Positions 40,616-47,997 of a stretch of 48,860 nucleotides of DNA are shown piece after piece. The stretch spans positions 1-48,860 of the forward strand of contig NZ_DOPX01000022.1 of the NCBI RefSeq assembly GCF_003514505.1, read 5' to 3'. Below the pieces are notes generated by a model. That model was given only the letters and a program-made list of their open reading frames with translations, made no database searches and was not told the DNA's origin. Each line of letters opens with the position of its first letter. Position 1 is the first letter of the stretch. Made by a program: the position numbers and the translations under genes. This DNA comes from Proteiniclasticum sp. (GTDB lineage: Bacteria > Bacillota > Clostridia > Clostridiales > Clostridiaceae).

Positions 40616-40646
40616 AAAGAGCCTCCAGTTGTTGGAGGCTCTTTCC
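40616..40646. terminator. Bidirectional terminator
   Basis: A perfect 12-bp stem (40616-40627 with 40633-40644), flanked by A and T runs, lies between convergent genes (surface protein and bioY). Confidence 0.85.
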
Positions 40647-40655
40647 GTTGTGGTT

Positions 40656-41228
40656 TTAGGATAGCCGAAGACCAGGGTTTTTCAGAAGTCTTGCAGCAAG
40701 GCTTGCGCCGAAGAAAGACCAGAGAAGATCCATGGGAAGAAACACCAGTGCGCCAAACTTTATGGCTGCCCCAAGGGGCATTCTGCTGCCTCCAGTAAGG
40801 AGATGGGACAGAAGATAAAGATGGGTGACACCCATGGTGTAGATCACAATGACTCCAAGAATGGAGAAGAGGAAAAGACTGAAGATGTCTTTTTTCTTGG
40901 TCAGGTCCCGAAGGCTTCCCACGATAAAGGCTGCTGCGATGAAGCCCATGAGGTAGCCAAAGGTAGGGGTAAGGACATAGCCAATGCCGCCTCCTCCGGT
41001 GAAGATGGGAAGGCCCAGAAGACCCAGAAGCACGTACAGTCCCTGGGATATGGCCGCTTTTTTGCCGAGTAAAAGTGCGGACAGCAGCACAAACACCGTC
41101 TGCAGGGATACAGGAACCGCACCGATGGGGATTTTGATGAATGCCCCCACGGCGGTGAGTACCGTGAAAAGGGGAAGCAGGGTCAGTTCTTTTGTGGTGA
41201 GAAATGGTTGTCTGGTCTTTGTGATCAT
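40656..41228 (-). CDS. bioY: Biotin transporter S component
   Basis: Energy-coupling-factor (ECF) biotin-binding membrane subunit, 190 aa, six helices. Family features are FTVLTAVGAFIKIPIG, VPVSLQTVFVLLSALLLGKK and FTGGGGIGYVLTPTFGYLMGF. It imports biotin with a shared ECF energising module not encoded here. Its start overlaps the end of birA by four bases. It is co-transcribed with birA under the BirA operator. Confidence 0.95.
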   Translation of the reverse strand: MITKTRQPFLTTKELTLLPLFTVLTAVGAFIKIPIGAVPVSLQTVFVLLSALLLGKKAAISQGLYVLLGLLGLPIFTGGGGIGYVLTPTFGYLMGFIAAAFIVGSLRDLTKKKDIFSLFLFSILGVIVIYTMGVTHLYLLSHLLTGGSRMPLGAAIKFGALVFLPMDLLWSFFGASLAARLLKNPGLRLS

Positions 41229-42196
41229 GTTTGATCTCCTTTTCTAATGCTGATTTCTCCGGAGTGGAGGGTGAGGTAGGAGCCTTCAGACTCCACCAGA
41301 AGATGTCCTTCTGACGTGAGGTCTTTCAGGATGCCCATCCGCAGCTTCTTATCGTAGAGGAAGGTGATTTCTTTGCCTATATACAGCAGATGCTCTTTAT
41401 AAGCGGCGAGAAGTGCATTTGGATTTTCTTTTGTGAGAAGAAGATTCTTCTCCAGGTGGAAAAGAACAGTTCTGGCCACTTCCTGCCTCACGTAGGTGCG
41501 TCCTGTCTCCATGAAGAGAGAGGTGGCGATGTCTTCCAGCTCCTTTGGAAAACTTCCCGTGTTGACGTTGATGCCTATGCCAAGAATGAGGCTGGAGAGG
41601 GTTCCGGTTTCCATTTCCAGGGTGCCTTCTGTTAAGATGCCAGCGAGTTTTTTTCCTTCATAATAAATATCGTTGACCCATTTGATGGAGAGAGAAAGCC
41701 CGGACACTTCTGAAAGGGCATCCCGTACGGAAAGGGCGCAGGCGATGGTGGCGTAGGAGGGATTGTAACGTGGAAGATCTTCGATCTTCAGAAGTGAGAA
41801 ATACAGTCCTCCGGGGTCTTCCGAAAAGAAGCTTCTTCCCAGACGCCCCCTGCCCTTGGTCTGCTTTTTGGCAAAGACCAGAGTGTTGTTTTTCTTTCCG
41901 TCGCTTTCTTTCAGATAGGTGTTGGTGGATGGAACTTCTTCCAACACTTCCACACGGTAGGTGGGCGATGTTCCTAAAGCTTGCAGAAGACCGCTGACGG
42001 ATAAGACATCACTCTCCTTCAAGAGGGTGTAGCCTTTGTTCTTTATAGATTCAATATGGTGTCCTTCTTCTTTTAACAGCTGTATGGCTTTCCACACAGC
42101 ATTTCGGGATACACCCAGTGCATCCTTCAGATCGTTTCCTGGCAGAATCTCTCCACGGTTTTCCTCCAGCAGCTTCAACAGCTCGTCTTTCACCAT
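41225..42196 (-). CDS. birA: Biotin-protein ligase and biotin operon repressor
   Basis: Attaches biotin to carboxylase subunits and represses transcription, 323 aa. An N-terminal helix-turn-helix (GNDLKDALGVSRNAVWKAIQLLKEEGHHIESIKNKGY, about 20-60) shows the DNA-binding class II type. The ligase core has KKQTKGRGRLGRSFFS (biotinyl-AMP loop), SIKWVNDIYYEGKKLAG and LILGIGINVN. The C-terminal domain is present. ATG at 42196 is chosen, with GAGGTGA five bases upstream; the frame is open further but without support. Followed directly by bioY. Confidence 0.96.
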   Translation of the reverse strand: MVKDELLKLLEENRGEILPGNDLKDALGVSRNAVWKAIQLLKEEGHHIESIKNKGYTLLKESDVLSVSGLLQALGTSPTYRVEVLEEVPSTNTYLKESDGKKNNTLVFAKKQTKGRGRLGRSFFSEDPGGLYFSLLKIEDLPRYNPSYATIACALSVRDALSEVSGLSLSIKWVNDIYYEGKKLAGILTEGTLEMETGTLSSLILGIGINVNTGSFPKELEDIATSLFMETGRTYVRQEVARTVLFHLEKNLLLTKENPNALLAAYKEHLLYIGKEITFLYDKKLRMGILKDLTSEGHLLVESEGSYLTLHSGEISIRKGDQT

Positions 42197-42230
42197 CACG
42201 TTCACCTCATTTTGTTTTTTTACAGTTCTC

Positions 42231-42286
42231 AGTATAGTGGGAAGTATTCTTTGAGTCAACCAATAAAATTAAAGTGGTTGACTCAA
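42231..42286 (-). promoter_or_regulatory. birA-bioY promoter with BirA operator
   Basis: On the minus strand TTGACT and TATACT (42231-42236) are 17 bases apart. The -35 box lies in a perfect inverted repeat with 12-bp arms TTGAGTCAACCA / TGGTTGACTCAA (42251-42262 and 42275-42286). The inner AACC-N14-GGTT matches the known BirA operator layout. Biotin-dependent autorepression of the operon is likely. Confidence 0.85.
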
Positions 42287-42335
42287 AAACAGTGAAAGAA
42301 CAGAAATTCTTCAAAGAGGGAGACCAGGTGGCCAG

Positions 42336-42379
42336 TTGACAGAAAAGGGGATATTTGCTAATATACCCCTATAGGGTAT
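42336..42379 (+). promoter_or_regulatory. Glutaredoxin promoter with CsoR/CstR-type operator
   Basis: TTGACA (42336-42341) and TAATAT (42359-42364) are 17 bases apart. The inverted repeat ATACCC-N5-GGGTAT (42363-42379) overlaps the -10 box. This is the established motif class of CsoR-family repressors, which include copper sensors and the persulfide sensor CstR. No such regulator gene is in the window. Confidence 0.75.
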
Positions 42380-42400
42380 TTAAGAAAGGAGAATAGTATC

Positions 42401-42634
42401 ATGAAAAAGGTAACTGTTTATACCACACCCACCTGCGGATGGTGCCACAGAGTGAAGGCCTATCTCAAAGAGAAGGGCGTTTCTTTTGAAGAGAAAGATG
42501 TGTCCAGAGACCGGGAAGCGGCCATGGAGATGATTCAGAAAACAAATCAGATGGGCGTTCCAGTGCTGGATATTGGCGGAGCCATGATTGTAGGCTTTGA
42601 CAAAGAACGGATCAATTACTTTTTGGGCGTATAA
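42401..42634 (+). CDS. Mini-glutaredoxin (NrdH-like)
   Basis: Small thiol-disulfide protein, 77 aa. The redox motif TPTCGWCHRVKAYL (CxxC at residues 12-15), TNQMGVPVLDIGG with the cis-Pro, and VGFDKERINYF at the end are the NrdH/YruB glutaredoxin-like pattern. AAAGGAGA precedes ATG. It is a single gene with promoter, operator and terminator. From the operator, a role in persulfide or copper stress is inferred. Confidence 0.92.
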   Translation: MKKVTVYTTPTCGWCHRVKAYLKEKGVSFEEKDVSRDREAAMEMIQKTNQMGVPVLDIGGAMIVGFDKERINYFLGV

Positions 42635-42643
42635 GTCTGATAC

Positions 42644-42681
42644 AAAACCTACTGAGGACTCAGGAGGTTTACTTTTTTTTC
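42644..42681 (+). terminator. Terminator of the glutaredoxin gene
   Basis: A 9-bp stem with one mismatch (42645-42654 with 42661-42670) is followed by eight T residues. Confidence 0.8.
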
Positions 42682-42752
42682 TCGTGCATACTCTCTGGAA
42701 ATCAATGGGAAATGGGGCTTTTTAGGTGAAATGAAGGCGTAAGGTGCTTGAC

Positions 42753-42782
42753 AGGAGCGTCTTATCTGTAGTATTCTATCTT
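42753..42782 (+). promoter_or_regulatory. Possible promoter before a non-coding tract
   Basis: TTGACA and TATTCT are about 18 bases apart near 42753-42782. No credible ORF follows before the terminator near 42925-42980, so a small RNA of about 200 nt is possible. Confidence 0.35.
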
Positions 42783-42924
42783 TGGTAATTTTTTAACAAA
42801 TCCGGGTGAACCCTGCGCTTTCCCTTGACACCAGCAGGACGGTTTTCTTTTTATAGAGGAGACGGTGCGGTGGCCATAGAAAGCTGTGAGTCAGTAGCAA
42901 TGGTTTTTGCTAAATCATTCCATA

Positions 42925-42980
42925 GAAATAAGGCTTCCTTGCTGGGATCGGTGGATCCGCAGTGAGGAAGCCTTATTTTG
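42925..42980. terminator. Strong bidirectional terminator
   Basis: A 12-bp perfect stem (42927-42938 with 42966-42977), extended by further pairs, with T runs on both strands. It follows the AgrC-like kinase gene on the minus strand. Confidence 0.85.
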
Positions 42981-43030
42981 TTTGATCCATTTCATTTTAT
43001 GGTAAGGAGAGGGGCAAGAAGTAGGAGAAG

Positions 43031-44320
43031 CTATAGGACCACACGTAAAACAAACTCTCCATCTTTTGCAAGAAACTGGCAGTTGCCTCGGAGCTTTTCT
43101 GTCACATGGCGGATGCTTCTCGTGCCAAGACCATGGCCTTCCACCGCAGTACTGGGCATGCCATCTTCCAGTTCCACGGGATTGATGTACGGGTTCTTGA
43201 TAGAGAGCAGAAGCTTCTCGTCTTTCATTTTGAGGCTTAAGGAAATCTGGCGCTCTTCCAGAGGCAGAGCGGATACTGCGTGGATGGCATTTTCCAGTCC
43301 GTTGGAGAGGATGGAAGTGAAGTCCACATCAGAAAAAGGGAGCTTTTCCGGAAGCTCGATGGTGTGCTTGAACTGGATGCTCTCTTCCCTGATTTTGGAT
43401 TCATAGGAGGAAAGGATCATATTGACAATCTCATTTTCACAGAACTTCATCCGGGCGGTCTTATCGGACAAAGCCATGACTTCTTTTATGTACTCCTTGG
43501 CTTTTTCGGGTTCCTCTTGATCAATGAAGGAAGAGATGCTTGTGAGAAAATGTCTCATGTCATGGCGAAGAAGGGCCACCGCATATTCAGAGCGCTTCAT
43601 GGATTCGATCTCTTTCTCGAACTGGTCTCTTTTCATATGCATCAGGTGGGTATGGTGTTCTGCTTCTATTTTTTCTTCATACTCTTTGAAGTAGACCAAG
43701 CTGAAGATGAGATAGGCTACGCAGAGTACAAAGGGCATGAACTCCAGAATCACAAGAGATCCGCTGTAGAGGAGATCAGTATAGACCGTGGCGGTATAAT
43801 CAAAGAGGTAGTAGGATACAGGAAGAATGCTAAAGATGACGATGGTCTTCCTGGATTTTGTCAAGATGACGGACAGAGTTTCTGCAAAGTACCGGATGAT
43901 GATGAGTCCGAGGAGCAGTGTGGCTATGGTGCGGAACCCGTACTCCACATAAAGCTCTCCTGATAAAGCATAGGTCAGAATACCCAGCCATTTACTCAGC
44001 TGGCAGCATAGATAGGCTGAAGTGATGGCGTAGATGCTGTGCAGAACGTTCTTTTTATAATAGAAGACAAAAAAGAGCAGGTTCGGCAGATGGGTGTGAA
44101 AAGGGTAGACTCTTTGGGCGCTTCGGAGCCCTCCATCAAAATAGAACAGAAGCTGTACCACGTTGATGCCAAGGCATAGAAGGGAGAGGATCAGAATGTT
44201 CTTTTTTGTGAAGGGGATGCTGAGAATGGCTGCGGAGACAAAGATGCCAAAGACAAGCAGAGAGCTGGAGTTCAGCATTCCTAGGATAAATTCTAACAAT
44301 TCATATCCACCATCCTTCAC
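43031..44320 (-). CDS. AgrC-like sensor histidine kinase
   Basis: Membrane kinase of the GHKL type that pairs with LytTR regulators, 429 aa. About six helices occupy residues 10-210, followed by a coiled segment (EYEEKIEAEHHTHLMHMKRDQFEKE). The phospho-His lies in LLRHDMRHFLTSISSF (about 255). The ATPase has NGLENAIHAV and GHGLGTRSIRHVTEKL, without the long lid of other kinases. GTG at 44320 overlaps the TGA of the response regulator, a 4-base coupling. AgrC-type sensors usually detect cyclic peptides, but no agrB or agrD is nearby. Confidence 0.9.
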   Translation of the reverse strand: MKDGGYELLEFILGMLNSSSLLVFGIFVSAAILSIPFTKKNILILSLLCLGINVVQLLFYFDGGLRSAQRVYPFHTHLPNLLFFVFYYKKNVLHSIYAITSAYLCCQLSKWLGILTYALSGELYVEYGFRTIATLLLGLIIIRYFAETLSVILTKSRKTIVIFSILPVSYYLFDYTATVYTDLLYSGSLVILEFMPFVLCVAYLIFSLVYFKEYEEKIEAEHHTHLMHMKRDQFEKEIESMKRSEYAVALLRHDMRHFLTSISSFIDQEEPEKAKEYIKEVMALSDKTARMKFCENEIVNMILSSYESKIREESIQFKHTIELPEKLPFSDVDFTSILSNGLENAIHAVSALPLEERQISLSLKMKDEKLLLSIKNPYINPVELEDGMPSTAVEGHGLGTRSIRHVTEKLRGNCQFLAKDGEFVLRVVL

Positions 44321-45033
44321 TGGTCCTGAAACATCAGGGCAAAATAGGTATCCTGAAAGGGCTTCCCGTACCCTCTTGCAATGGGAATCTGTCGTCCGGA
44401 TTTTGTGCTAAGCTCCACACTGCTGAAATGCTGGACGTTTTTGAGATTCACCAGATAACTCCTGTGGCACTTAAAGAAGCCTTTGCTGTCCGGAAGTTCT
44501 CTTTCAAAAGTATGAAGAGGCTGAAGCACCTCCAGACACTCAGAGTTTGAGAGATAGAAAAGAACCCGCTTGTTCTGGGCTTCCAGGTACTCAATGTCAT
44601 GGAGATAGATTCTACGGTATCCCCCTGGGGTTTTCAAAGTGAGGCTGTCGGGCTCTTTATATAGAAGAGCCACACATTCTTCAAGGACCTGCTGCATCTT
44701 ATCGTAGGACAGGGGCTTTATGAGGTAATCCAGTGCCCGCACGGAATAAGAACTGAGGGCAAACTCTGGAGAAGAGGTGAGAAAGATGATCTTCACAGAT
44801 TTATCCAGAAGCCTGAGCTCTTTGGCAGTGTCCATGCCGCTGAGAAGAGGCATCACAATATCCAGGAAAATAATATCGTAGCGTGAGATTCTGTGTTTTG
44901 CCAGAAGAGCATCTCCGTGGTCAAAACAGTCCAGTTCCATGGGGATGCTGGCAGTGCGGGACCATTCTCTCAGGAGCTTTTCCGTGGTTTCCAAGTAGAC
45001 TGTTTCATCATCACATAGAGCGATTTTAAGCAT
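44317..45033 (-). CDS. LytTR-family response regulator
   Basis: Regulator of the AgrA/LytR type, 238 aa. The receiver (about 1-120) starts MLKIALCDDETVYLETTEKLL, with Asp in DIIFLDIVMPLLSG and Lys in YLIKPLSY. The LytTR DNA-binding domain (about 135-235) has YLEAQNKRVLFYLSN and FFKCHRSYLVNLKNVQHF. The ATG at 45033 is chosen for the GGAGAGACTCCG leader and the conserved start. It has its own promoter. A direct repeat at 45193-45226 upstream of the divergent gene is a good binding site. Confidence 0.93.
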   Translation of the reverse strand: MLKIALCDDETVYLETTEKLLREWSRTASIPMELDCFDHGDALLAKHRISRYDIIFLDIVMPLLSGMDTAKELRLLDKSVKIIFLTSSPEFALSSYSVRALDYLIKPLSYDKMQQVLEECVALLYKEPDSLTLKTPGGYRRIYLHDIEYLEAQNKRVLFYLSNSECLEVLQPLHTFERELPDSKGFFKCHRSYLVNLKNVQHFSSVELSTKSGRQIPIARGYGKPFQDTYFALMFQDQ

Positions 45034-45064
45034 CGGAGTCTCTCCTTTTTCTAGAATTGATGAA

Positions 45065-45093
45065 ATCTTAACATATGTAGCCACCTTTTTCAA
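45065..45093 (-). promoter_or_regulatory. Promoter of the LytTR-AgrC-like operon
   Basis: On the minus strand TTGAAA and TAAGAT are separated by exactly 17 bases, about 32 bases before the start codon. Confidence 0.7.
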
Positions 45094-45192
45094 TTGCTGC
45101 AGAGGATGTGCAGAGGCATTGGAAAGAAAAAACCGTGAAAATAAGCTTGTGATTATAGTGAGAAGCGTCATAGACAAAGATGTTTCCACTCT

Positions 45193-45226
45193 GATGCAGT
45201 TCGCGCCGTTTTTGATGCATTTCACG
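45193..45226 (+). promoter_or_regulatory. Two-turn direct repeat, likely LytTR binding site
   Basis: GATGCAGTTCGCG (45193-45205) recurs as GATGCATTTCACG (45214-45226): 11 of 13 bases are identical, with a 21-bp period, two helical turns. LytTR regulators bind such tandem direct repeats. The -10-like TAAAAT follows about 40 bases later with a poor -35, as in activated promoters. Confidence 0.6.
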
Positions 45227-45340
45227 AAGTGGCGATTTTTAGAAGAGGTTTCTATTTTAAAATAATAACAGGGAGATGTATAGGAGTTGCTGCCTGTATA
45301 TCATCTTTAAAACAAACCGAAACAAGGAGAGAACCATCGG

Positions 45341-45739
45341 ATGAGTAGGCAGACAATAAAGAGAGCATTTTTAAGTACAAGTCTTGGGGCGGTTTTCTGT
45401 TTGATTCTTCTTCTGTCAGGGCTTTTCAAGGAGCCGGTTTTTTCCTGGAGTTTTCCTTCTGAATCTGAAGTGTCAGAAAGTCAGAGGAAGGAAGCAGAGA
45501 TGGCACCTACAAAAATTCCTGTGGAGCATGCCTCATCTTTTGAGGACGCCACCATAGCCCACAGCATCTTGCCCTGGACTACTGGAAACAGCAGTGTGAA
45601 GTCCTGGGTCCTGCTGGTTCTTTTTGTCTTTATGAATCTGACCCTCCTTTACCGAGATGACAAGAAACAGAGGAATCGCAAGAAGAAGAAAAATGCAGCA
45701 GCGATTTTCATAGACTCAGATTTAGTTTCAGAAAAATAA
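45341..45739 (+). CDS. Small membrane protein next to LytTR system
   Basis: Not recognised, 132 aa. A signal-anchor-like helix (about 8-28; FLSTSLGAVFCLILLLSGLF) and a second helix (about 85-105; SWVLLVLFVFMNLTLLY) flank an acidic extracytoplasmic loop. A strongly basic cytoplasmic tail (KKQRNRKKKKN) follows. AAGGAG lies about ten bases before ATG. It is divergent from the LytTR operon with the predicted regulator site in between, so it is the likely target. It is not an AgrD-like precursor (no short amphipathic leader and thiolactone Cys). Confidence 0.7.
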   Translation: MSRQTIKRAFLSTSLGAVFCLILLLSGLFKEPVFSWSFPSESEVSESQRKEAEMAPTKIPVEHASSFEDATIAHSILPWTTGNSSVKSWVLLVLFVFMNLTLLYRDDKKQRNRKKKKNAAAIFIDSDLVSEK

Positions 45740-45824
45740 AAACAAAAGCGTGATAAATTGCCGGAAGGCTTTTTCTGAAATCGGATAAATCAAACCATGT
45801 CCGTTTGTTCTACCGGTCTGGCTG

Positions 45825-45977
45825 ATGATGGACACCGAGAAGGGGTCCTCTTTCAGTGCTGATGCAGAGAATTCATGTGAAGCAATTAAGAAAACGCCTC
45901 CTGCCGGAGATGCTGCACATTCGTGCAATTGTGCATGCGATCTGGAAGAAGCTTTAAGATTTGGGAAACCTTGTTAA
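45825..45977 (+). CDS. Doubtful Cys-rich 50-aa ORF
   Basis: ATG to TAA frame of 50 codons beginning MMDTEKGSSFSADAENS. Its end, SCNCACDLEEALRFGKPC, holds five of the six Cys or nearly so. No good ribosome site precedes ATG, and an in-frame stop lies 36 bases upstream. Not recognised. It may be spurious, or a small redox or metal-binding peptide; confidence is low. Confidence 0.25.
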   Translation: MMDTEKGSSFSADAENSCEAIKKTPPAGDAAHSCNCACDLEEALRFGKPC

Positions 45978-46088
45978 AAGTCTTCGGTCAGGCGTCAGTG
46001 ATGTACTGCAAAGGAACTTGAAAGCAGCCAGAGTTAGACAGATGGATCCAGTAGAATGCACAGGGAAGTATACCTGTGAATCATAACC

Positions 46089-46130
46089 CATGAAGCCCTT
46101 CTGAGGAATCGGAAGGGCTTCATGCTTTTT
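46089..46130 (+). terminator. Strong intrinsic terminator
   Basis: A perfect 13-bp stem (46089-46101 with 46112-46124) is followed by C and five T residues. Confidence 0.85.
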
Positions 46131-46211
46131 GTGGTTTGTGTCATGACCTCTTCACGTGATTAAGAAGGCATGTTGTGCCTGCTATGCCAGATTCTGGGAG
46201 TGTTTATACTG

Positions 46212-46252
46212 TTATGCAGAAAAAGTGCATAAAAAACTGCATATGCAGTTTT
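46212..46252. promoter_or_regulatory. Tandem TGCA-type palindromes
   Basis: TTATGCA-N7-TGCATAA is followed by the perfect palindrome AAAACTGCAT-ATGCAGTTTT. Two adjacent sites sharing TGCAT suggest cooperative binding of a dimeric or hexameric regulator. The layout is loosely like ArgR/AhrC boxes, but the match is not close enough to name. Confidence 0.45.
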
Positions 46253-46420
46253 AGAGACAGATGATCTCATCGATGAACCCTCGGTATTTTCAGATAATTT
46301 CCCTGTATCTGTGAGATTTGTTTATGAAAACGCTTAAAGATTTAGATATTCCCAATAAATTGCCACTATTGTTTGTAATGGATGAAAATTCACGTAAATG
46401 TATATTTATGAAATTTACTG

Positions 46421-46429
46421 TGCTATAAT
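46421..46429 (+). promoter_or_regulatory. Extended -10 promoter of the amino-acid importer
   Basis: TGCTATAAT is an extended -10 element (TGnTATAAT), 48 bases before the start codon. The -35 region (TATATT at 17-base spacing) is weak. Confidence 0.65.
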
Positions 46430-46477
46430 CAAGACTGTTCAATCAAAACGTGATGGAAATGAAAGGAAGTATGAAAT

Positions 46478-47290
46478 ATGAAAAAAGCAAAATATGTAGC
46501 ACTGGCACTTTCTCTTTTACTGGTAACAGGCGTCCTGGCTGGATGCGGGGATAAAAATACAGGAGAAGGCGGGCAGACTGTTCTTAAAATCGGTACGGAT
46601 CCAACTTATCCTCCTTTTGAGTTCACCAATGACAAGAACGAGCTCATCGGATTTGACATTGATCTGGCCAATGCCCTTGGAGAAAAGCTGGGGATGGAAG
46701 TGGAGTTTGTGCCCACAGCCTTTGACGGCATCTTCACCGGTATGAACTCAGGCGCTTATGATGTCATTATGGCTGCTGTGAGCATGACCCCTAAGAGACT
46801 GGAGACCATGCTGTTCAGTAAGCCTTACCTTGCCAATGGACAGGTCATCTTAAATAGAAAAGAAGATGCGGTTCTTTCTTCTTTGGAAGATCTGAAGGAC
46901 CTTAATGTGGGTGTTCAGCTGGGCACCACTGCGGATACTGCTACTGCGAAGTATTCTGAGGAAGTGGGCTTTGAAGTGACCAAGTATGACGAGATCATTC
47001 AGACCTTCTCCGCCATGAAAGCGGGACACGTGGATGCCATTGCTGTGGATTATGCCGTTGCCATCGAGTATGTGGCCAATGAGCCTGAAAGCTACCAGAT
47101 TTCTCCAGTGATGCTGACCAATGAGCCCATCGCTGTAGCCATCAAGAAGGACAACACCGTTCTTCAGGAGAAGATCAATGCTGCACTTCTGGAGCTGAAG
47201 GAAGAAGGAAAACTGAAAGAGCTTTCTGAGAAGTGGATGGGTGGAGATTACACCTCCAACATCGACGAAGAGCTCAATGTTGTAGAATAA
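46478..47290 (+). CDS. Amino-acid ABC transporter substrate-binding lipoprotein
   Basis: Extracellular solute-binding protein of the polar amino-acid family (SBP_bac_3), 270 aa. A lipoprotein signal ends in LAGC (Cys at about 23). IGTDPTYPPFEF and ELIGFDIDLANALGEKLGMEVEFV mark the first lobe, VGVQLGTTADT the second. Arg at MTPKRLETM is the typical alpha-amino-acid carboxylate ligand position. The substrate is a polar or basic amino acid; the exact one cannot be told. First gene of a three-gene importer operon. Confidence 0.94.
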   Translation: MKKAKYVALALSLLLVTGVLAGCGDKNTGEGGQTVLKIGTDPTYPPFEFTNDKNELIGFDIDLANALGEKLGMEVEFVPTAFDGIFTGMNSGAYDVIMAAVSMTPKRLETMLFSKPYLANGQVILNRKEDAVLSSLEDLKDLNVGVQLGTTADTATAKYSEEVGFEVTKYDEIIQTFSAMKAGHVDAIAVDYAVAIEYVANEPESYQISPVMLTNEPIAVAIKKDNTVLQEKINAALLELKEEGKLKELSEKWMGGDYTSNIDEELNVVE

Positions 47291-47319
47291 GTTTATAGAT
47301 TGGAAGGAGACTTAGTACA

Positions 47320-47979
47320 TTGCTTACACAAGAACAGGTCCTTGGTATAGTAGAAGGGACACAGAGAACCCTCCTCATTGCAGGAGTTTCGGTCCTCTTT
47401 GGGATTCTTCTGGGCATTGTCATCGCGCTTTTCAAAATTTCCAGGAGCAAGGCTTTAAACGGCCTTGCCTGGTTTTATGTCTGGATTTTTAGAGGAACGC
47501 CGATGCTCATGCAGCTTTTTGTTTTTTATTATGCACTGCCGCTGTTCACTTATGATGTCTTTGGCGTCAGTTTGAGAATCCCTGCACTTTTGGCAGCCTT
47601 CATCGCTTTCTCTTTAAATTCTGCGGCTTATCTTTCTGAGATTTTCCGAGGTGCCATCCAGAGCATTGACAAAGGACAGATGGAAGCGGCAAAGGCTCTT
47701 GGCATGTCTTATTATCAGGCCATGTTCAAGATCATCATTCCCCAAAGCTACAGAAGACTCATTCCGCCTCTGGGCAATGAGCTCATCACTTTGGTGAAGG
47801 ACACCTCTCTTGTGGCGTCCATTTCTTTATTTGATCTTCTACGGACCGTACAGGTCATGAACAACTCTTCGGGAGAATGGGTGTACTTCATCTATGCCGG
47901 TGTCATCTATCTTTTCGTGACCTCCATCATCCAGCTGGTCTTTGACAAGCTGGAGAAGAAGTACTCGGTCTATGAATAG
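47320..47979 (+). CDS. Amino-acid ABC transporter permease
   Basis: Membrane subunit of the HisMQ/GlnP type, 219 aa, five helices. The N-terminal QRTLLIAGVSVLFGILLGIVIALF and FRGTPMLMQLFVFYY are family signatures. The cytoplasmic EAA loop reads MEAAKALGMSYYQAMFKIIIPQSYRRLIPPLGNE. The start is TTG at 47320, ten bases after AAGGAGA. A single permease implies a homodimer. Confidence 0.93.
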   Translation: MLTQEQVLGIVEGTQRTLLIAGVSVLFGILLGIVIALFKISRSKALNGLAWFYVWIFRGTPMLMQLFVFYYALPLFTYDVFGVSLRIPALLAAFIAFSLNSAAYLSEIFRGAIQSIDKGQMEAAKALGMSYYQAMFKIIIPQSYRRLIPPLGNELITLVKDTSLVASISLFDLLRTVQVMNNSSGEWVYFIYAGVIYLFVTSIIQLVFDKLEKKYSVYE

Positions 47980-47997
47980 GGGAGGAAAGGAAGCGCT

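Larger units (their letters stand above)
45740..46130 (+). other. Hairpin-rich non-coding tract ending in a terminator
   Basis: About 390 bases between the small membrane protein and a strong terminator. Several short hairpins are seen (for example CTCC-TGCC-GGAG near 45900 and ACAGG-N8-CCTGT near 46060). The only ORF is the weak 50-codon frame listed separately. It may be a long 3' region of the previous transcript or a separate small RNA. Confidence 0.4.
46131..46477. other. Regulatory region of the amino-acid importer
   Basis: No gene in 347 bases. It holds an inverted repeat TTATGCA-N7-TGCATAA (46212-46232) and directly after it a perfect 20-base palindrome (46233-46252). A further CAGATA/TATCTG repeat lies near 46290-46315. 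The importer promoter is at 46421-46429. The TGCA-type sites lie about 170-210 bases upstream of that promoter. Confidence 0.5.

Noticed and set aside
43031..45739. A complete agr quorum-sensing locus.
   Set aside because: Kinase and LytTR regulator are agr-like, but there is no AgrB protease, and the adjacent 132-aa protein is not an AgrD-type precursor.
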